Positions 1-12,913 are shown, counted from the stretch's first letter. The stretch is 64,000 nt of DNA from Polaromonas sp. (GCF_029945925.1 NZ_JAQSDN010000039.1:1-64000), one strand, 5' to 3'. Numbers and translations are program-made. Notes: a model not told the origin generated them from the letters alone.

Positions 1-2
1 TG

Positions 3-3000
3 ACAACGACCGGCACGGTGACCAACACGGTGGTGGACGACCTCGACGCCACGACGGTTAGTTTGACTGGTAGTGCATCGGTAACTGAAGGCGGTACAGC
101 TTCCTATACCGTTAGCCTGACTAGTCCAGCCCAAAACACCGCGGTCACGGTTAACCTTACTTACAGCGGTACCGCTGTCAATGGGACTGACTTTACGGGG
201 GTGGCAACGGTCACGATCCCGGTGGGCAGCAGCTCGGTTAACTTCAATATTGCGACTATTGACGACTTCGTGGCAGAAGGAACGGAGAACTTTACCGTCA
301 GTTTGGGCGCCATTTCTGGCGGAAATTTTGAAGCTATTGCGATAAACGGGGCGGCCAGTAATGTAACGACTACCCTCCTGAACAACAACCATGGTCCTGT
401 AGCCGTAGCCGACACCGGCACGGCAGTCGAAGCCGGCACGGCCGCGGGCAGCAACGCCACGGGCAACGTCCTCACGAACGACACGGACGTGGACACCGGC
501 GACACCAAGACGGTGTCGGCGATCACGGGTGGCACGGTGGGCAGCGCCCTGGTGGGCACCTACGGCAGCATCACGCTCAACGCCGACGGCACGTACACCT
601 ACATCGTGAACAACGCCAACGCCACGGTCAACGCACTGAGGACCAGCGCCAACACCCTGACGGACACCTTCACCTACACGATGAGGGACACGGCCGGTGC
701 CACGAGCACGGCCAACCTGGTGATCACCATCCAGGGCGCCAACGACGGCCCGGTAGCTGTGGCCGACACGGGTACGGCAGTCGAGGCCGGCACGGCGGCG
801 GGCAGCAACACCACGGGCAACGTCTTGAGCAACGACACTGACGTGGACACGGGCGATACCAAGACTGTGAGTGCGGTGGCGGGCGTGGCCGGCAACGTGG
901 GCAGCGCCCTGGTGGGAACCTACGGCACCTTGACCTTGAACGCCGACGGCAGCTACAGCTACGCCGTGAACAACGCCAACGCCACGGTCAACGCCTTGAG
1001 GACGGCGAGCGACACCCTGACGGACACCTTCACCTACACGATGAGGGACACGGCCGGTGCCACGAGCACGGCCAACCTGGTGATCACCATCCAGGGCAGC
1101 AACGACGGCCCGGTGGCCGTGGCCGACACGGGTACGGCAGTCGAAGCCGGCACGGCCGCGGGAAGCAACGCCACGGGCAACGTCCTGACGAACGATACCG
1201 ATGTGGACGCGGGCGACACCAAGACGGTGTCGGCGATCACGGGCGGCACGGTGGGCAGCGCCCTGGTGGGAACTTACGGCAGCATCACGCTCAACGCCGA
1301 TGGCACGTACACCTACGTCGTCAACAACGCCAATGCAGCGGTCAACGCACTGAGGACAAGCGCCAACACCCTGACGGACACGTTCACGTACACGATGGTG
1401 GACGCTGCAGGCGCGACCAGCACGGCGAACCTGGTGATCACCATCCAGGGCAGCAACGACGGCCCGGTGGCCGTGGCAGATGTGGGCACGGCAGTCGAGG
1501 CCGGCACGGCGGCGGGCAGCAACGCGACAGGCAACGTCCTGACGAACGATACCGATGTGGATGCGGGCGACACCAAGACGGTGTCGGCGATCACGGGCGG
1601 CACGGTGGGTAGCGCCCTGGTGGGCACCTACGGCAGCATCACGCTCAACGCCGACGGCACATACACCTACGTGGTGAACAACACCAACGCCACGGTCAAC
1701 GCACTGAGGACCAGCGCCAACACCCTGACGGACACCTTCACCTACACGATGAGGGACACGGCCGGTGCCACGAGCACGGCCAACCTGGTGATCACCATCC
1801 AGGGCGCCAACGACGCGCCGGTGGCGGCCGGCGCGATTGCCGGCACGGTGACGGACACGGCGGCAAGCGACAGCTTCACCAGCCTGACGGGCAGCTTCAG
1901 CGCCACCGATGTGGACACGGGTGACAGCAAGACCTGGAGCGTAGGAGGCGGTGCGGTGCAGGTCGGCACCTACGGAACCCTGACGATCAACGCATCAACA
2001 GGCGGCTACACCTACGTGGTCAACGCGGCGGCGGTCAACGCCCTGCCGGCGGGCAGCACGCCGACGGACGTGTTCACGGCGACGGTGACGGATACGGCCG
2101 GGGCAAGCGCGACGCAAACCCTGACCGTGACGGTCAACGGCGCCAACGATCGCCCCATCGGTACGGTGAGTGGTGGAACGACGATCTTTACCGAAGGCAA
2201 CAACGTCGTTTCCACCCCGGTCGCGATCGACAGTGGCATCACGGTCAGCGATGTGGACAACACCAACCTGACGGGTGCGACAGTCTCCATTGGAAGTGGC
2301 TTTGCCACCGGCCAGGACGTACTGGGCTTCACCACCATGGGAAGCATCACGGGCAGCTACAACGCGACAACCGGCGTGTTGACTCTCAGTGGTACCGCGA
2401 CAGTTGCGCAATACCAGGCCGCCCTGCGCAGTGTGACTTACACCAATACCAGCGACACCCCGTCCACGGCAGCCAGGACGATCAACTACGTTGTCAACGA
2501 CGGGCAGGCGCTGAACAACCTGAGCACTGTCGCCAGCAAAACGGTCAGTGTCGTCGCAGTCAATGACGCGCCGATCAACACAGTGCCCGCAGGGCAGACC
2601 ATGGCCGAGGACGCCAGCAAGGTATTCAGCACGGCCAACGGCAACGCCATCACGGTGTCCGACGTGGACAGCGGTACCCTGACGACGACAGTCAGCGTGA
2701 CCAACGGGACCTTGACGGCGCTTGCCTTTGCAGGGGCCACCATCACCAGCAATGGCAGCGGTAGCGTGACCATCAGCGGAACAGCGGCGGCGATCAACGG
2801 GGCCCTGAATGGCCTGAGCTATACCAGCACAGCCGACTACCATGGTGCCGCGACCTTGACGGTGCTGACCAGCGACGGGACATCGACCGACAGCGATACG
2901 ATTGCTCTCACGGTGACACCTGTGGTCGATATCACAGCGGATACGGCGACAACGCTCGAAGACACCGCGGTGACGATCAATGTACTGGGCAACGATACGT

Positions 3001-6000
3001 TCGAGAATGCCGGAAGAACCATCACGGCCGTCAACGGGAGCGCGATCACTGACGGCGGTGCTTCTGTCGCGGTGACCAATGGCAGCGTAGCCCTGGTTGG
3101 TGGCCAACTGGTGTTCACGCCGACGGCCAACTTCAATGGCGTGGTACCGGCGTTCACGTACACGGTGACCTCCGGTGGCGCTACCGAGACTGCGAATGTG
3201 AATGTGACAGTCACACCGGTCAATGACGCGCCTACCCTGACCGTTTCGGCGGTCAGTCCAAACTTCACGGAAGGCTCCGGCCTGACTCAGGCTGCGCCTG
3301 TTTCAGTGTTCAGCGGCGCGACGGTGAGTGCCGTGGAAGCCGGTCAAAACATCACCGGGCTGACCTTCACCGTCGGCGGCTTGCTCGATGGCGCCAACGA
3401 ATCCATTGTTGTGGACGGCAGAACCATTACTCTGGCTGCCAGCAGTTCGGGAACCACGGTGACCAACGGGCTGGGTTATATCGTCACTGTCGGTGGAGGT
3501 GTCGCGACAGTGGTGCTGGTCGGCGGCTCGATGTCGACCGCCGCCGCGCAGACCCTGGTCAACGGCATTTCCTACCAGAACACCAATGTGAACCAGCCCA
3601 CTGCCGGAAACCGCACATTCACCCTGACCCAGATCAAGGACAGCGGTGGCACCACCGACGGGGGCGTGGATACCACAGCGTTGTCCGTTTCCTCTGTTGT
3701 CAACGTGGTGCCTCTCAACGACGCCCCCACCCTGACGGCGACGGCGCGCAACCTGACGGTCACCGAGACGGCTACGGCGGGTGACCAGGCGCCGGCGGCC
3801 CTGGTATTCAGTGGCGCAGCGGTAAGCACCATTGAAAGTGGGCAGAGCATCACCAGCCTGACCTTCACGGTCAGCGGCTTGCAGGACGGCGCCAATGAAA
3901 CCATCGTGGTTGACGGCCGCACTATCAATTTGGGAGCTAGTGTCGCAGGCTGGACAACGACTAACGGCCTGATCTTCACTTCAACGGTGAGTGGGGGTAC
4001 CGCGACAGTGACCTTGAGCGGCGCTTCCCTGAGCGCGGCACAGACGCAGACGCTGGTCAACGGCATCACCTACCAGAACACAAGTGTGGACAACCCGACC
4101 GCTGGTGTGCGGACATTCACCCTGACCCAGATTCAGGACAGTGGCGGCACCTTGAATGGCGGTGTGGATACCTCTGCGCCGGCTGCGGCATCGACGGTTA
4201 CGGTTGTGGCAACCAACGATGCGCCGACCCTGGATCTGGATGCCAGCGCCGCAGGGACCGGATACTCCACCACTTTCATTTACGCCGGCGGTGAAGCTGC
4301 CGTGAAAATTGTTGACTCCGATGTGCTCATCGCTGACGTCGATAGCCAGAACATTGCCAGCGTAACGATTGATATCAGCACCAACTTCAATGACAGGGGA
4401 ACAGATTCCCTCGCGTTCAATAATATCAATCCCGCCAAATTCACCAGCACCTACAACGCGACGACAGGCACACTGGTCATCAGCACCATTGGCGGTCAGA
4501 CAGCCACCCTGGCGGAATACCAGGCAGCACTGCGGGAGGTGACCTTCGACAACGTGGGTGCAGGTCGCGCACGTACGCGGAGCATCGATATCACCGTGAC
4601 GGATGCAGAAGGCAATACCAGCAACACAGCGACGACAGCCGTTGTTTTTTCAACAACGCTCAACCCGAGCGTGCTGGCCGCTGCGGCGACGGGTGATGAA
4701 GATGCGGCATCCATTCCCATCATCTTGAATGGCCTGGACGATACGTCGATCATGCGTTTCGAGCTGACCAGTTCCCTTGCAAACGGCACGTTGAACGGTA
4801 CGCTGTATACCGACGCAAGCTTGAGCACGCCGGCGGTTCAGAATACCTGGTACCCAGCGACAGGTAACAGTCTGACACTCTATTTTGTGCCGAATGCCAA
4901 CTACGACGGCAACGCGACTTTCAGCTTTAGAGCCGATGATGCCAATACTGGTACCTCTTACTCTGGCACCGCCACCGCTACGATCACGGTCAACCCAGTG
5001 AACGACGCGCCGGTACTGGCCAACACCGTGCTCACCCTGGGCGCAGTCAATCAGAATGCAGCGGCTCCGACCGGCGCCGTGGGCAGCCTGGTTTCGACGT
5101 TGGTAGGTGGCGTGACCGACGTGGATTCGGGCGCTGTCCAAGGTATCGCCATCACCGGCACCAACGCCACCAATGGCACTTGGTACTTCACGACCGACGG
5201 TGGCACGACCTGGCGAGCCATGGGTTCCGTGAGTGACACGAGTGCGCTGTTGCTGGCTTCCAACGGCAACACACGGGTGTATTTCCAGCCTGCGCCGGGT
5301 TTCTCGGGCACGGTTGCCGATGGCCTCACCATCCGGGCCTGGGACACCACCTCCGGCGAAGCCGCCACCAAGGTGAATACCAGCAGCAACGGCGGAACCA
5401 CTGCTTTTTCCAGCGCGACAGACACGGTGTCCATCAGCGCCATCGATATCAACGATGCACCGACCCTGACTGCGACGGCCTTGAGCCCGACTTTCACTGA
5501 AGGGGTAGGCGCTGTTCAGTCCGCGGCAGTGGCTGTGTTCAGCAGTGCGGCCGCCAGCACCATTGAAGCGGGGCAAAACATCACGGGCCTGACATTCCAG
5601 ATAACCGGCCTGGTTGATGGCGCCAGTGAGTCGATTGTTGTCGACGGCAGAACCATCACGCTGGGTGCCAACAGCTCGGGTACCACCGTCACCAATGGCC
5701 TGGGTTATTCGGTGACGGTGACAGGCAGCGTCGCCACCGTGGTTCTGACGGGTGGAACGCTGACAGCAGCGGCCACACAGACGCTGGTCAATGGCATCAC
5801 TTACCAGAATACCAATGTCAATGACCCGGGTGCTGGCGACCGGACATTCACGCTCACGCAAATCAAGGACAGCGGCGGGACGGCCAGCGGTGGCGTGGAC
5901 ACCTCGACCCTGTCGATATCCTCGACCGTCAAGGTGGTTTCGGTCAATGACATCGCGCCAACGCTGGATCTCGACGGAAGCACGGGCGGCACCGGTTATG

Positions 6001-9000
6001 TCACTTCGTACACCGAAAACGGTGCGGGGGTGCCAGTGTCGGCGGCCAGCCAGGTGCTGGCTGACGACAATACGAGCCTTTCGGGCGCGGTCATCACGCT
6101 GACCAACTGGCAGGCCGGTGACAGCCTCTCGATTGGTGCAATTGCGGCCGGGATCACCTACACGTTCTCCGGCCCGAACAACAACATCCTGACCCTGTTC
6201 GGGTCGGCGCCTGTCGCCAGTTATGCAGCGGCCTTGCGGGCCATCACTTACGCCAATTCATCGGAAAATCCGAACACGACACCTCGCAGCATCACGGTTT
6301 CGGTGAGTGACGGAACCTTCAGCAGCGCTGTGGCGACGACGACGGTGAATGTGGTGTCCGTCAACGATGCGCCGGTCCTTGACCTGGACGCCAGTGCCGC
6401 CGGCACCGGCTTTTCGACCTACTTCATCCGGAGTACCGGTCCCGCGCCCACACCGGTCAAGATCACCGATACCGATGTCCTGATCACCGATGTGGACAAT
6501 GCCAACCTGACAGGCGCCACCCTCACGCTGACCAACTGGTTCACCGGTGATGTGCTGTCAACAGCCGGCATTCCAGGGGGTCTTGGCATCACTGCCGTCA
6601 TCAGCGGCGCGAACAGCAACATCGTGACTCTGTCGGGCGCGTCGAGTCTGGCGAACTACCAGACCGCACTCAACGCCATCACCTTTACCAATGCCAATAC
6701 GACGGCCAGCCTGACGGCACGCAACTTCACCGTCAGCGTGACGGATGGCGCATTGACAAGCAATATTGCGAACACGACGATCAACATGGCGACCTCGGGC
6801 AATCCCATTGCGAGCGTCGCCAGCGCGACGGGCAATGAGGACGCGGCCGCCGGGATCGCCGTGGCGCTGACTGCGGTCGACCCCAACGGCACGGTGGCCA
6901 GCTTCACACTGAGCAGCACACCGTCAAACGGGGTTCTTTACACCGATCCGGCGATGACCATGGCGGTATCGACGGGGGTGGCTTATACCGCCAGTTCGGG
7001 CGGCTTGACGCTTTATTTTAAACCGACGGCCAATTGGTCTGGCAGCACCAACTTCAACTTCTTTGCGACCGACAATTCGAGCGCGACCAGCACCAGTACC
7101 GTGGCCACCATCAATGTCACTGCCGTTGCCGACGCGCCCAACCTGAGCGTGGTCAACGCGTTCACAGAGGTATTCAACACCACCTGGGAGTCCGTCGGAC
7201 CGCTGGTGGGTTCTGCAGATGACACCAACAATGCCACCCATGCCATGGGAACGGCGCCGATTGAAGGCTGGTCGCTGGTCACCACGCTGACCGGAGATAC
7301 GGCGGGCGCGTCTGCCGGACGCCAGGTGAACCAGTTCTATTTCAATGCCGATGGTGATGCACTCACGACCTCTGGCGGTACGCCCTACATCGCGAGTGGC
7401 ATGCTGGGCAGCGCCACCGGTGGTGACTCGCAGAAAGTGTTCCTGCATCTGGACAATGCCGCCAATGGTGTGTCGGCCCTCAACCCGAACTACCAGACAC
7501 TGGGCATCACACGAACCATCAACGTCACCAACACCGCGAACGTCTACCAGCTGAGCATGAACTATGCGCCGGATGCGGCGCCTGTTGCGGGCACCGGCTT
7601 CCAGGTGGTGCTGGACGCGGGGACGGCCGGTGAAGTGGTTTACACCTACGCCGCTGGCGCCGTCAACTCGGCACTGCAGTGGGAGGCCGTCCGCGCGGGA
7701 TTCAACTTCTCGACAACCGGCAATCACACGATCACCATCCGCACCAATTCGGCCGAAAGCGGGGAGGGCGTGGGGGCCTACTTTGACGACATCCGCCTGG
7801 TGCAGGCCCAGGGCGCGATGCAGGACAATGCGACCAACCTGAACTCGGTGACGGGAACGACCACACAGATATCACTGGCCGGCAAGATCACGACCAGCCT
7901 GGTGGATGCCGATGGCTCGGAAACCCTGTCGCTGCGCATTTCCAACATGCCGGGTGGTTCGCGCATCGTCTCAGGCGGCATCACCTACAACCCGGTTAGC
8001 GGTTCCGTCACCATTCCGACAGCAGCACTTGCCGCCGCCTACCTGGTGTTCCCGGAAGACTATTCCGGCCGGGTCGATTTGGGGGTGACAGCGACAGGCA
8101 CGGAAGGCTCCAACAATGCCACCGCGAGTTCGTCGCAAACACTGACCTTCCATATCTTCACAGGTGGCCTCTCGGCGAGCCCGCCGCCCTCGCTTGCGGT
8201 GGTCAGCAACACGACGATTGTCGAAGGGGACTACGCTGTGTTCGACATCCGGCTCGGCGCGCAAACGGGCAACGATGTCACCGTGACCTTGACCACCGGA
8301 AATGGGACTGCCACCGCCGCTGACTATGGTCCCGGTCTGGAGTATTCTGTCAATGGTGGTACCTCCTGGACCGCTTATTCGGGCAGCCTGGTGATTGCCG
8401 CCGGCAAGACCAGTGTGCTGGTGCGAACGTCCACCACGGTCGATGGAATTATTGAGAGCTCGGAAACCTTCACGCTGACAGCCAACCTGTCAACTGGCCC
8501 GATCTCCAACTCCGTCGCAGTGGGCACGGCGACCATTCTGGATCTGGACAGCGCGCCTATCCTGTCTGTCCGTCCTGTCGGGCAGTGGACCTTTGACGAG
8601 GCTTTTGGTGTGCCGGCGGTCAATGAACTCAGAAACATCAAGGGCACGCTGTCGGACGCCAACACCACCAACGGCACAGCGCTGCCGACCTGGGTCACCG
8701 GTCACGCAGGCACTTCTGGAACCGCCTTGAAGTTCGACGGCAAGGGCGCTTCTTTGGCAGTAGATCCGGTTGAATTGACCCCCATCACGGGTTCAGCCAC
8801 GGTATCGTTCTGGATCAAAACCACGCAAAACGCGACCACCGACGCAGCGCAATTTGGCGGAACGGATATCGGATGGAACCGCCCCAGTGTGATTGGTTCC
8901 GAGCAAAACGGTGCCGTCAATGATGCGCAATGGGGTTGGATTGACAACAATGGCCGCATCGGTTTGAACGTAGGCGACACCACTGGCGCCAAAAGTACAA

Positions 9001-10199
9001 CGGTGATCTCCGATGACTCCTGGCATTTTGTCGCGATGACCCGGAATTCCGTCACCGGCCAGACCCAGATATGGGTAGATGGTGTGCTGGAGGGTAGCGT
9101 GACGGCGGGCGGGCTGTCTGGCGCGATTACCAATGTGTTCGGTATTGGCTTTACCAATGGGGTAAACGCCGATTTTTCGCGCCGGATCGACAACGATAAA
9201 TACCTCAATGCAACCGTTGACGATCTGCGCATTTACGACACCGTGCTGACCACTGAGCAGGTGCGCTCGATCCTGATGGTGGAGACAAACCACCATGATG
9301 TGGCCATTGCCAACGACGGTGGCAGTTTCAAACTCGATGTGACGGCCAGGGCGTTTGACACGCTTACCGTCAATGGCCTGCTGACCGGCTGGACCATCAG
9401 TGATGGCGCAGGGCACAGCGCCACGGTCACCACCGGGACGACGCAGGTGATTGATCTTTCCACCTGGGATCTGTCAACGCGGCTGACCGTCAGCGGCGTC
9501 GGCACGGCCCAGTCGGCGCTGATTGAAGTCAGTGCAGCCCGCGGTGTGCATACGGTGGACCAGATGATCAGTCTCGTGTCTGCCACCAATGCGTATGAGG
9601 GCACGGCTGCGAACAACACGCCGACGCTGACGGCTTCTTCGGACTTCGTGTACGGCGGTGATGGCAATGACACGCTCAACGGCGGCGTGGGTGATGATCG
9701 GCTGGTGGGGGGTACCGGCAACGACATCATCAACGGTGGCGACGGACGCGATCTGATCATCGGCGGCCAGGGCGCCGATACCCTGACCGGCGGCTTGGGC
9801 GCCGACATCTTCCGCTGGGAGCTCAATGACGGCGGAACGGCGGGAGCGCCCGTGACCGATACGATTACCGACTTCAGCCTGGCCAGCCGGTCGGCAGGCG
9901 GGGACGTGCTCGATCTGCGAGATCTTCTGGTCGGAGAAACCGCCGGGACCCTGCTCGGGCAGGACAATCTGGCGAATTTCCTGCACTTCGAAAAGTCGGG
10001 TGCGGACACGATTGTCCACATCAGCAGCACAGGCGGCTTCGCCAGCGATCCACACGCCGTGGGCGCGCCCTCGGCTGCCGTGTTGGGTGCCGTCGATCAG
10101 AGAATTGTGCTGTCCGGTGTCGACATGATTGGCGTGTACACCACCGACCAGCAGGTGATTCAGGACTTGCTGAGCAGAGGAAAACTCAATACAGACTGA
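3..10199 (+). CDS. Giant RTX/VCBS repeat adhesin (LapA-like), 5'-truncated by window edge
   Basis: The reading frame is open from base 3, so the N-terminus, including any LapG-cleavable retention module, lies upstream. The visible ~3,400 residues are extracellular repeat modules. In order they are: a Calx-beta-like module (about bases 60-380), four near-identical VCBS repeats (393-1815) and a diverged fifth, cadherin-like modules, three copies of a ~165-residue NDAPTLT module, a jelly-roll-like segment (7160-7820), a second Calx-beta-like module (8180-8555) and a LamG/concanavalin-like domain (8570-9280). RTX nonapeptides such as [11 protein letters not shown] follow at 9650-9800, then a T1SS-143-type C-terminal secretion region. 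This is the architecture of large type I-secreted biofilm adhesins that stay anchored in the outer membrane. LapD-, LapG- and TolC-like genes directly downstream support a LapA/BrtA-type role. Ligand specificity cannot be read from sequence. Confidence 0.93.
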   Translation, partial: TTTGTVTNTVVDDLDATTVSLTGSASVTEGGTASYTVSLTSPAQNTAVTVNLTYSGTAVNGTDFTGVATVTIPVGSSSVNFNIATIDDFVAEGTENFTVSLGAISGGNFEAIAINGAASNVTTTLLNNNHGPVAVADTGTAVEAGTAAGSNATGNVLTNDTDVDTGDTKTVSAITGGTVGSALVGTYGSITLNADGTYTYIVNNANATVNALRTSANTLTDTFTYTMRDTAGATSTANLVITIQGANDGPVAVADTGTAVEAGTAAGSNTTGNVLSNDTDVDTGDTKTVSAVAGVAGNVGSALVGTYGTLTLNADGSYSYAVNNANATVNALRTASDTLTDTFTYTMRDTAGATSTANLVITIQGSNDGPVAVADTGTAVEAGTAAGSNATGNVLTNDTDVDAGDTKTVSAITGGTVGSALVGTYGSITLNADGTYTYVVNNANAAVNALRTSANTLTDTFTYTMVDAAGATSTANLVITIQGSNDGPVAVADVGTAVEAGTAAGSNATGNVLTNDTDVDAGDTKTVSAITGGTVGSALVGTYGSITLNADGTYTYVVNNTNATVNALRTSANTLTDTFTYTMRDTAGATSTANLVITIQGANDAPVAAGAIAGTVTDTAASDSFTSLTGSFSATDVDTGDSKTWSVGGGAVQVGTYGTLTINASTGGYTYVVNAAAVNALPAGSTPTDVFTATVTDTAGASATQTLTVTVNGANDRPIGTVSGGTTIFTEGNNVVSTPVAIDSGITVSDVDNTNLTGATVSIGSGFATGQDVLGFTTMGSITGSYNATTGVLTLSGTATVAQYQAALRSVTYTNTSDTPSTAARTINYVVNDGQALNNLSTVASKTVSVVAVNDAPINTVPAGQTMAEDASKVFSTANGNAITVSDVDSGTLTTTVSVTNGTLTALAFAGATITSNGSGSVTISGTAAAINGALNGLSYTSTADYHGAATLTVLTSDGTSTDSDTIALTVTPVVDITADTATTLEDTAVTINVLGNDTFENAGRTITAVNGSAITDGGASVAVTNGSVALVGGQLVFTPTANFNGVVPAFTYTVTSGGATETANVNVTVTPVNDAPTLTVSAVSPNFTEGSGLTQAAPVSVFSGATVSAVEAGQNITGLTFTVGGLLDGANESIVVDGRTITLAASSSGTTVTNGLGYIVTVGGGVATVVLVGGSMSTAAAQTLVNGISYQNTNVNQPTAGNRTFTLTQIKDSGGTTDGGVDTTALSVSSVVNVVPLNDAPTLTATARNLTVTETATAGDQAPAALVFSGAAVSTIESGQSITSLTFTVSGLQDGANETIVVDGRTINLGASVAGWTTTNGLIFTSTVSGGTATVTLSGASLSAAQTQTLVNGITYQNTSVDNPTAGVRTFTLTQIQDSGGTLNGGVDTSAPAAASTVTVVATNDAPTLDLDASAAGTGYSTTFIYAGGEAAVKIVDSDVLIADVDSQNIASVTIDISTNFNDRGTDSLAFNNINPAKFTSTYNATTGTLVISTIGGQTATLAEYQAALREVTFDNVGAGRARTRSIDITVTDAEGNTSNTATTAVVFSTTLNPSVLAAAATGDEDAASIPIILNGLDDTSIMRFELTSSLANGTLNGTLYTDASLSTPAVQNTWYPATGNSLTLYFVPNANYDGNATFSFRADDANTGTSYSGTATATITVNPVNDAPVLANTVLTLGAVNQNAAAPTGAVGSLVSTLVGGVTDVDSGAVQGIAITGTNATNGTWYFTTDGGTTWRAMGSVSDTSALLLASNGNTRVYFQPAPGFSGTVADGLTIRAWDTTSGEAATKVNTSSNGGTTAFSSATDTVSISAIDINDAPTLTATALSPTFTEGVGAVQSAAVAVFSSAAASTIEAGQNITGLTFQITGLVDGASESIVVDGRTITLGANSSGTTVTNGLGYSVTVTGSVATVVLTGGTLTAAATQTLVNGITYQNTNVNDPGAGDRTFTLTQIKDSGGTASGGVDTSTLSISSTVKVVSVNDIAPTLDLDGSTGGTGYVTSYTENGAGVPVSAASQVLADDNTSLSGAVITLTNWQAGDSLSIGAIAAGITYTFSGPNNNILTLFGSAPVASYAAALRAITYANSSENPNTTPRSITVSVSDGTFSSAVATTTVNVVSVNDAPVLDLDASAAGTGFSTYFIRSTGPAPTPVKITDTDVLITDVDNANLTGATLTLTNWFTGDVLSTAGIPGGLGITAVISGANSNIVTLSGASSLANYQTALNAITFTNANTTASLTARNFTVSVTDGALTSNIANTTINMATSGNPIASVASATGNEDAAAGIAVALTAVDPNGTVASFTLSSTPSNGVLYTDPAMTMAVSTGVAYTASSGGLTLYFKPTANWSGSTNFNFFATDNSSATSTSTVATINVTAVADAPNLSVVNAFTEVFNTTWESVGPLVGSADDTNNATHAMGTAPIEGWSLVTTLTGDTAGASAGRQVNQFYFNADGDALTTSGGTPYIASGMLGSATGGDSQKVFLHLDNAANGVSALNPNYQTLGITRTINVTNTANVYQLSMNYAPDAAPVAGTGFQVVLDAGTAGEVVYTYAAGAVNSALQWEAVRAGFNFSTTGNHTITIRTNSAESGEGVGAYFDDIRLVQAQGAMQDNATNLNSVTGTTTQISLAGKITTSLVDADGSETLSLRISNMPGGSRIVSGGITYNPVSGSVTIPTAALAAAYLVFPEDYSGRVDLGVTATGTEGSNNATASSSQTLTFHIFTGGLSASPPPSLAVVSNTTIVEGDYAVFDIRLGAQTGNDVTVTLTTGNGTATAADYGPGLEYSVNGGTSWTAYSGSLVIAAGKTSVLVRTSTTVDGIIESSETFTLTANLSTGPISNSVAVGTATILDLDSAPILSVRPVGQWTFDEAFGVPAVNELRNIKGTLSDANTTNGTALPTWVTGHAGTSGTALKFDGKGASLAVDPVELTPITGSATVSFWIKTTQNATTDAAQFGGTDIGWNRPSVIGSEQNGAVNDAQWGWIDNNGRIGLNVGDTTGAKSTTVISDDSWHFVAMTRNSVTGQTQIWVDGVLEGSVTAGGLSGAITNVFGIGFTNGVNADFSRRIDNDKYLNATVDDLRIYDTVLTTEQVRSILMVETNHHDVAIANDGGSFKLDVTARAFDTLTVNGLLTGWTISDGAGHSATVTTGTTQVIDLSTWDLSTRLTVSGVGTAQSALIEVSAARGVHTVDQMISLVSATNAYEGTAANNTPTLTASSDFVYGGDGNDTLNGGVGDDRLVGGTGNDIINGGDGRDLIIGGQGADTLTGGLGADIFRWELNDGGTAGAPVTDTITDFSLASRSAGGDVLDLRDLLVGETAGTLLGQDNLANFLHFEKSGADTIVHISSTGGFASDPHAVGAPSAAVLGAVDQRIVLSGVDMIGVYTTDQQVIQDLLSRGKLNTD

Positions 10200-10221
10200 C
10201 GCGTCTGGTCGTTGACAAAAA

Positions 10222-10258
10222 GAAGCCGCCGGATCAGAAAGATCCGGCGGCTTCTTTT
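10222..10258. terminator. Bidirectional intrinsic terminator between adhesin and lapD-like gene
   Basis: A perfect 14-bp stem (10222-10235 pairing with 10241-10254) encloses the loop AGAAA. TTTT follows on the plus strand and AAAAA precedes it, giving a U-tract on the minus strand too. It lies between two convergent genes and should terminate both the adhesin transcript and the lapG-lapD transcript. Confidence 0.9.
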
Positions 10259-10280
10259 CAGGGCGGTGAGTTGGTGGTTG

Positions 10281-12188
10281 TCAGGCAGGCTCTTTGACAG
10301 CGGGCCCGGATACCCCGTCGAAGCCCGCCCCTTCCAGGGCCGCCAGTTCCGCGCGGTCGATCACGCCGGCGGCATAAACCTGCATGCCCATTTTGTGGGC
10401 CACGTTTGCCACGCTCTTGAGGAAAAGCTGGTTGTCCGTGCTGTGTTGCAGGCCCCGGACGAAGCTGGCGTCGACCCTCAGGAAATCGAGCCCAAGATCG
10501 TGCAACGCGTCGACCTGGCTGAAATGCCGGCCAAATTGGCCCAGTCCCACCCGGCTGCCGGTTTTTCTGATGTTGGCGACGAATTCGCGAAAACTTTCGA
10601 GCTGCTGGACGGCCGCAGCTTCCGGCACCTCCAGCCACAGGCGGCGGGCCGCCTCCTGGTTGACCCTGAGCAGGTCCAGCAAATGCGAGCGAAAGTCTTC
10701 TTCGCTGACAGAGAGTGCCGACAGGCTGACCGCCAGGCCGGCCAGGCCCGGCTCGTTGCCCAGTTTGCCAAGCGCCAGCCGGATGGCCGACAGATCCATC
10801 AGCGGCATCAGTTGAAAAGCCTCGCTTACTTGCCGGAAGTGCCGGGTGGGCTGCCAGGCTTGTGCGTCATTCAGCATCAGTTCCGTGCTGCAGCCCCGGT
10901 GGACAAGATGTCCCTTCAGGTCAAGGACGGGGAAGGAAAGCTGCCGGACCCGGCCGTTGGCAAGGGCCTGCCTGATCAGGGCTGCTGTTTTTTGCTCATC
11001 TTCGGGGGTGGTTTCTCCGCCAGCCTCGCGGAGGGCGTTGTCGCCTGTGGCCTCGGCCGCCACCATGGCGCCCGAGACCTGAGCCATCAAACCCGCCATG
11101 TCCTGTCCGTGCTGCAACTTGCCCATGCCGATGTAGGCAGCGGGCCCACTTCCGGTCAGGGGTGCGCTCGCCTCCACCAGCGCCGCCAGCAGCTTGCTGG
11201 CCACCTCGTGCGCACCGGTCGGGCCTGGCACCAGCAGCGCAAAATCGGATTCACCGATGCGTGCCGCCACGGCGTGGGCCTGCGCGGCGTGCTGGTCAAG
11301 CACCGCAGCGAAGGCTTTCAGGAGTGCATTGACAGCCGGCGTCCCCAGGCGCTGGTGATGCCGGGAATAATTGGCCAGACGCACCAGCAGCAGCGTGCCG
11401 CCCGTCGTATCTTCGGTGTCGAGCGAGTCCAGCAACTGGGTCAGAAAGAAGGTCCGGTTGGCCAGGCCCGTGAGCGGGTCGTAATTGGCGCTGATGCGAA
11501 GAACCTCCAGGCGTTGCGCTTCTTCGGCAAACATGGTCTTGAGGCGGGTGACCGTGCTGTTCATGGCCAGGGCAAGTTGTCTGAGTTCTGGCACTTCCGG
11601 CACATCAATCAGCACAAAGCGGCGTTCGCTGATGTCGCTGGCTTGCTTGATGACCCGCTGCAGCGGTTCGTGAAGGCGCCGCAGGATCATGGCCCCCAGG
11701 AAACCGCTGAGCAGTCCTGACAGGGCGAGGGCGACCACCAGTTGCACGACACTTTTCCACAGCGCCAGGTAGGCGAAATGGCTGTCGCTGACAAGGGTCA
11801 GTGTGCCGAGCTGGGTCCAGCCGCTGCTGATCTGCGCCTGTCCGGGGGCGGCATTCAGCGGCAGGGCCCGGACAAACCAGTCGGGTACGGTGCGTGCCGT
11901 GGCCGGCGCGACCCGCTCGACAATGGTTTTCCCTAGAGGGTCTACAACGCGTATCAGGGCATAGTGGCCGCTGTCGAACAGGGCCGAAACCGTCAGTTCC
12001 ACCATGACCGCATCAGCACGCTGCTGGCTCAGCGCCAGTGCCAGCGCGGTGGCGTTGTCGGTGTTTTTGATACTGAGCTGCTCCGTCAGGTAGCTTCGGG
12101 CGTTCAGCGTGGACGCCAGCAGGCCACCCAGCAGTGCCAGCAGCGTGCTGAGAGTGATTGCAAGCCACATTTGGCGGTACATCGACAT
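10281..12188 (-). CDS. lapD: LapD-like inner-membrane c-di-GMP receptor (degenerate GGDEF-EAL)
   Basis: The predicted protein has an N-terminal membrane helix, a ~130-residue periplasmic region, a second membrane helix (LVVALALSGLLSGFLGAMIL), a HAMP-like linker, a GGDEF-type domain and an EAL-type domain. The GGDEF signature is replaced by GESDF and the EAL motif by TEL, so both enzymatic activities are probably lost, as in Pseudomonas LapD. LapD binds c-di-GMP through the EAL domain and sequesters the periplasmic protease LapG, which keeps the adhesin on the surface. I chose ATG at 12188 (protein MSMYRQMW) because GAGGGG precedes it and LapD proteins start in this way. An in-frame TTG at 12239 overlapping the lapG stop by 4 bp would add 17 residues. 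It is cotranscribed with the protease gene. Confidence 0.87.
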   Translation of the reverse strand: MSMYRQMWLAITLSTLLALLGGLLASTLNARSYLTEQLSIKNTDNATALALALSQQRADAVMVELTVSALFDSGHYALIRVVDPLGKTIVERVAPATARTVPDWFVRALPLNAAPGQAQISSGWTQLGTLTLVSDSHFAYLALWKSVVQLVVALALSGLLSGFLGAMILRRLHEPLQRVIKQASDISERRFVLIDVPEVPELRQLALAMNSTVTRLKTMFAEEAQRLEVLRISANYDPLTGLANRTFFLTQLLDSLDTEDTTGGTLLLVRLANYSRHHQRLGTPAVNALLKAFAAVLDQHAAQAHAVAARIGESDFALLVPGPTGAHEVASKLLAALVEASAPLTGSGPAAYIGMGKLQHGQDMAGLMAQVSGAMVAAEATGDNALREAGGETTPEDEQKTAALIRQALANGRVRQLSFPVLDLKGHLVHRGCSTELMLNDAQAWQPTRHFRQVSEAFQLMPLMDLSAIRLALGKLGNEPGLAGLAVSLSALSVSEEDFRSHLLDLLRVNQEAARRLWLEVPEAAAVQQLESFREFVANIRKTGSRVGLGQFGRHFSQVDALHDLGLDFLRVDASFVRGLQHSTDNQLFLKSVANVAHKMGMQVYAAGVIDRAELAALEGAGFDGVSGPAVKEPA

Positions 12189-12235
12189 GGAAAATTCCCC
12201 TCGGAGCAGTTCTTTATAGCGGTTTCTAAATGGAT

Positions 12236-12913
12236 TCAATCAAAACCTTCGGCGCGCGCGCGCGTGAGCAATTCCTTCCACCGGGTCAGATTGGCGGGGC
12301 CGCCAGCGCCGCGTGCGCCGGAGGCCCCTTGCCAGAGCCCCTGGCTGTTGAAGCTGAACACCGGTTGCAGATCCGGGCGGCGCGATGCAGGCAACAAGTC
12401 ATCAATCAGGTTGTCGAGAATCAGGGGTTCGGCCCCTGGGGACGGGTAATAGGCCAGCACCATGTGGGCTTGGGTGATGCTGCTGTTGACGCCGCCCAGT
12501 CGGGCCTGCACATAGATCAGGCGCAATTTCTCGTCAGGAATGTTGAGCAGCAGTAGCGTGAAATACTTGGCAATGGCAAAGTCTTCGCAGTCGCCCGCGC
12601 CTTTGCCCAAGGTCTCCATCGGGGTGGCCCAATAGTCGCTTTGGCCCCAGATGGGTTGGTCATCCCCGAACCTGATCCGGCGGTTGTAAAAGTCGTTGAC
12701 CCGTCTGAGTTGGGCGGGTGCCGTCTGGTCCGCGCTGCTTTGCAGGAGTTTTTGCCAGTCCAGGAACGATTCGCGGGCGGCGGGGCCAAAGCGCTGGGTC
12801 AGGACGCTTTGCATACGTTCAAAATCAACCGCGGCAACCTTCATTACCCCGAGAACGAGCAGCACGACAATCAGGGCGGCTTTGGGGAGGTGCTTCAAGT
12901 GTTTCGTTTTCAC
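12236..12913 (-). CDS. lapG: LapG-like periplasmic cysteine protease (transglutaminase-like)
   Basis: This 225-residue protein has an N-terminal hydrophobic signal segment and a bacterial transglutaminase-like cysteine peptidase domain. The expected catalytic triad is visible as Cys109 in GAGDCEDFA, His150 in QAHMVLAYY and Asp167 in ILDNL. The DCED segment also matches the calcium-binding region of LapG. In Pseudomonas and Bordetella relatives this enzyme cuts the N-terminus of the giant adhesin when c-di-GMP is low, releasing cells from the biofilm. The start is GTG at 12913 and no strong Shine-Dalgarno sequence is evident. It is first in a two-gene transcript with the lapD-like gene, opposite the TolC-family gene. 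Confidence 0.88.
   Translation of the reverse strand: MKTKHLKHLPKAALIVVLLVLGVMKVAAVDFERMQSVLTQRFGPAARESFLDWQKLLQSSADQTAPAQLRRVNDFYNRRIRFGDDQPIWGQSDYWATPMETLGKGAGDCEDFAIAKYFTLLLLNIPDEKLRLIYVQARLGGVNSSITQAHMVLAYYPSPGAEPLILDNLIDDLLPASRRPDLQPVFSFNSQGLWQGASGARGAGGPANLTRWKELLTRARAEGFD

Noticed and set aside
393..1815. Regular tandem repeats considered as a CRISPR-like array
   Set aside because: Units are ~354 bp, in frame, and encode VCBS domains; there are no short repeats with unique spacers.
161..10030. Many long antisense reading frames inside the adhesin gene
   Set aside because: They mirror the repeat structure of the sense gene, are Pro/Val-rich or Arg/His-rich, have no recognisable domains and are explained by GC-rich codon usage.
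10212..11720. 502-codon plus-strand frame at the lapD-like locus
   Set aside because: It begins inside the terminator hairpin and is antisense to the GGDEF-EAL gene, which has clear domains.
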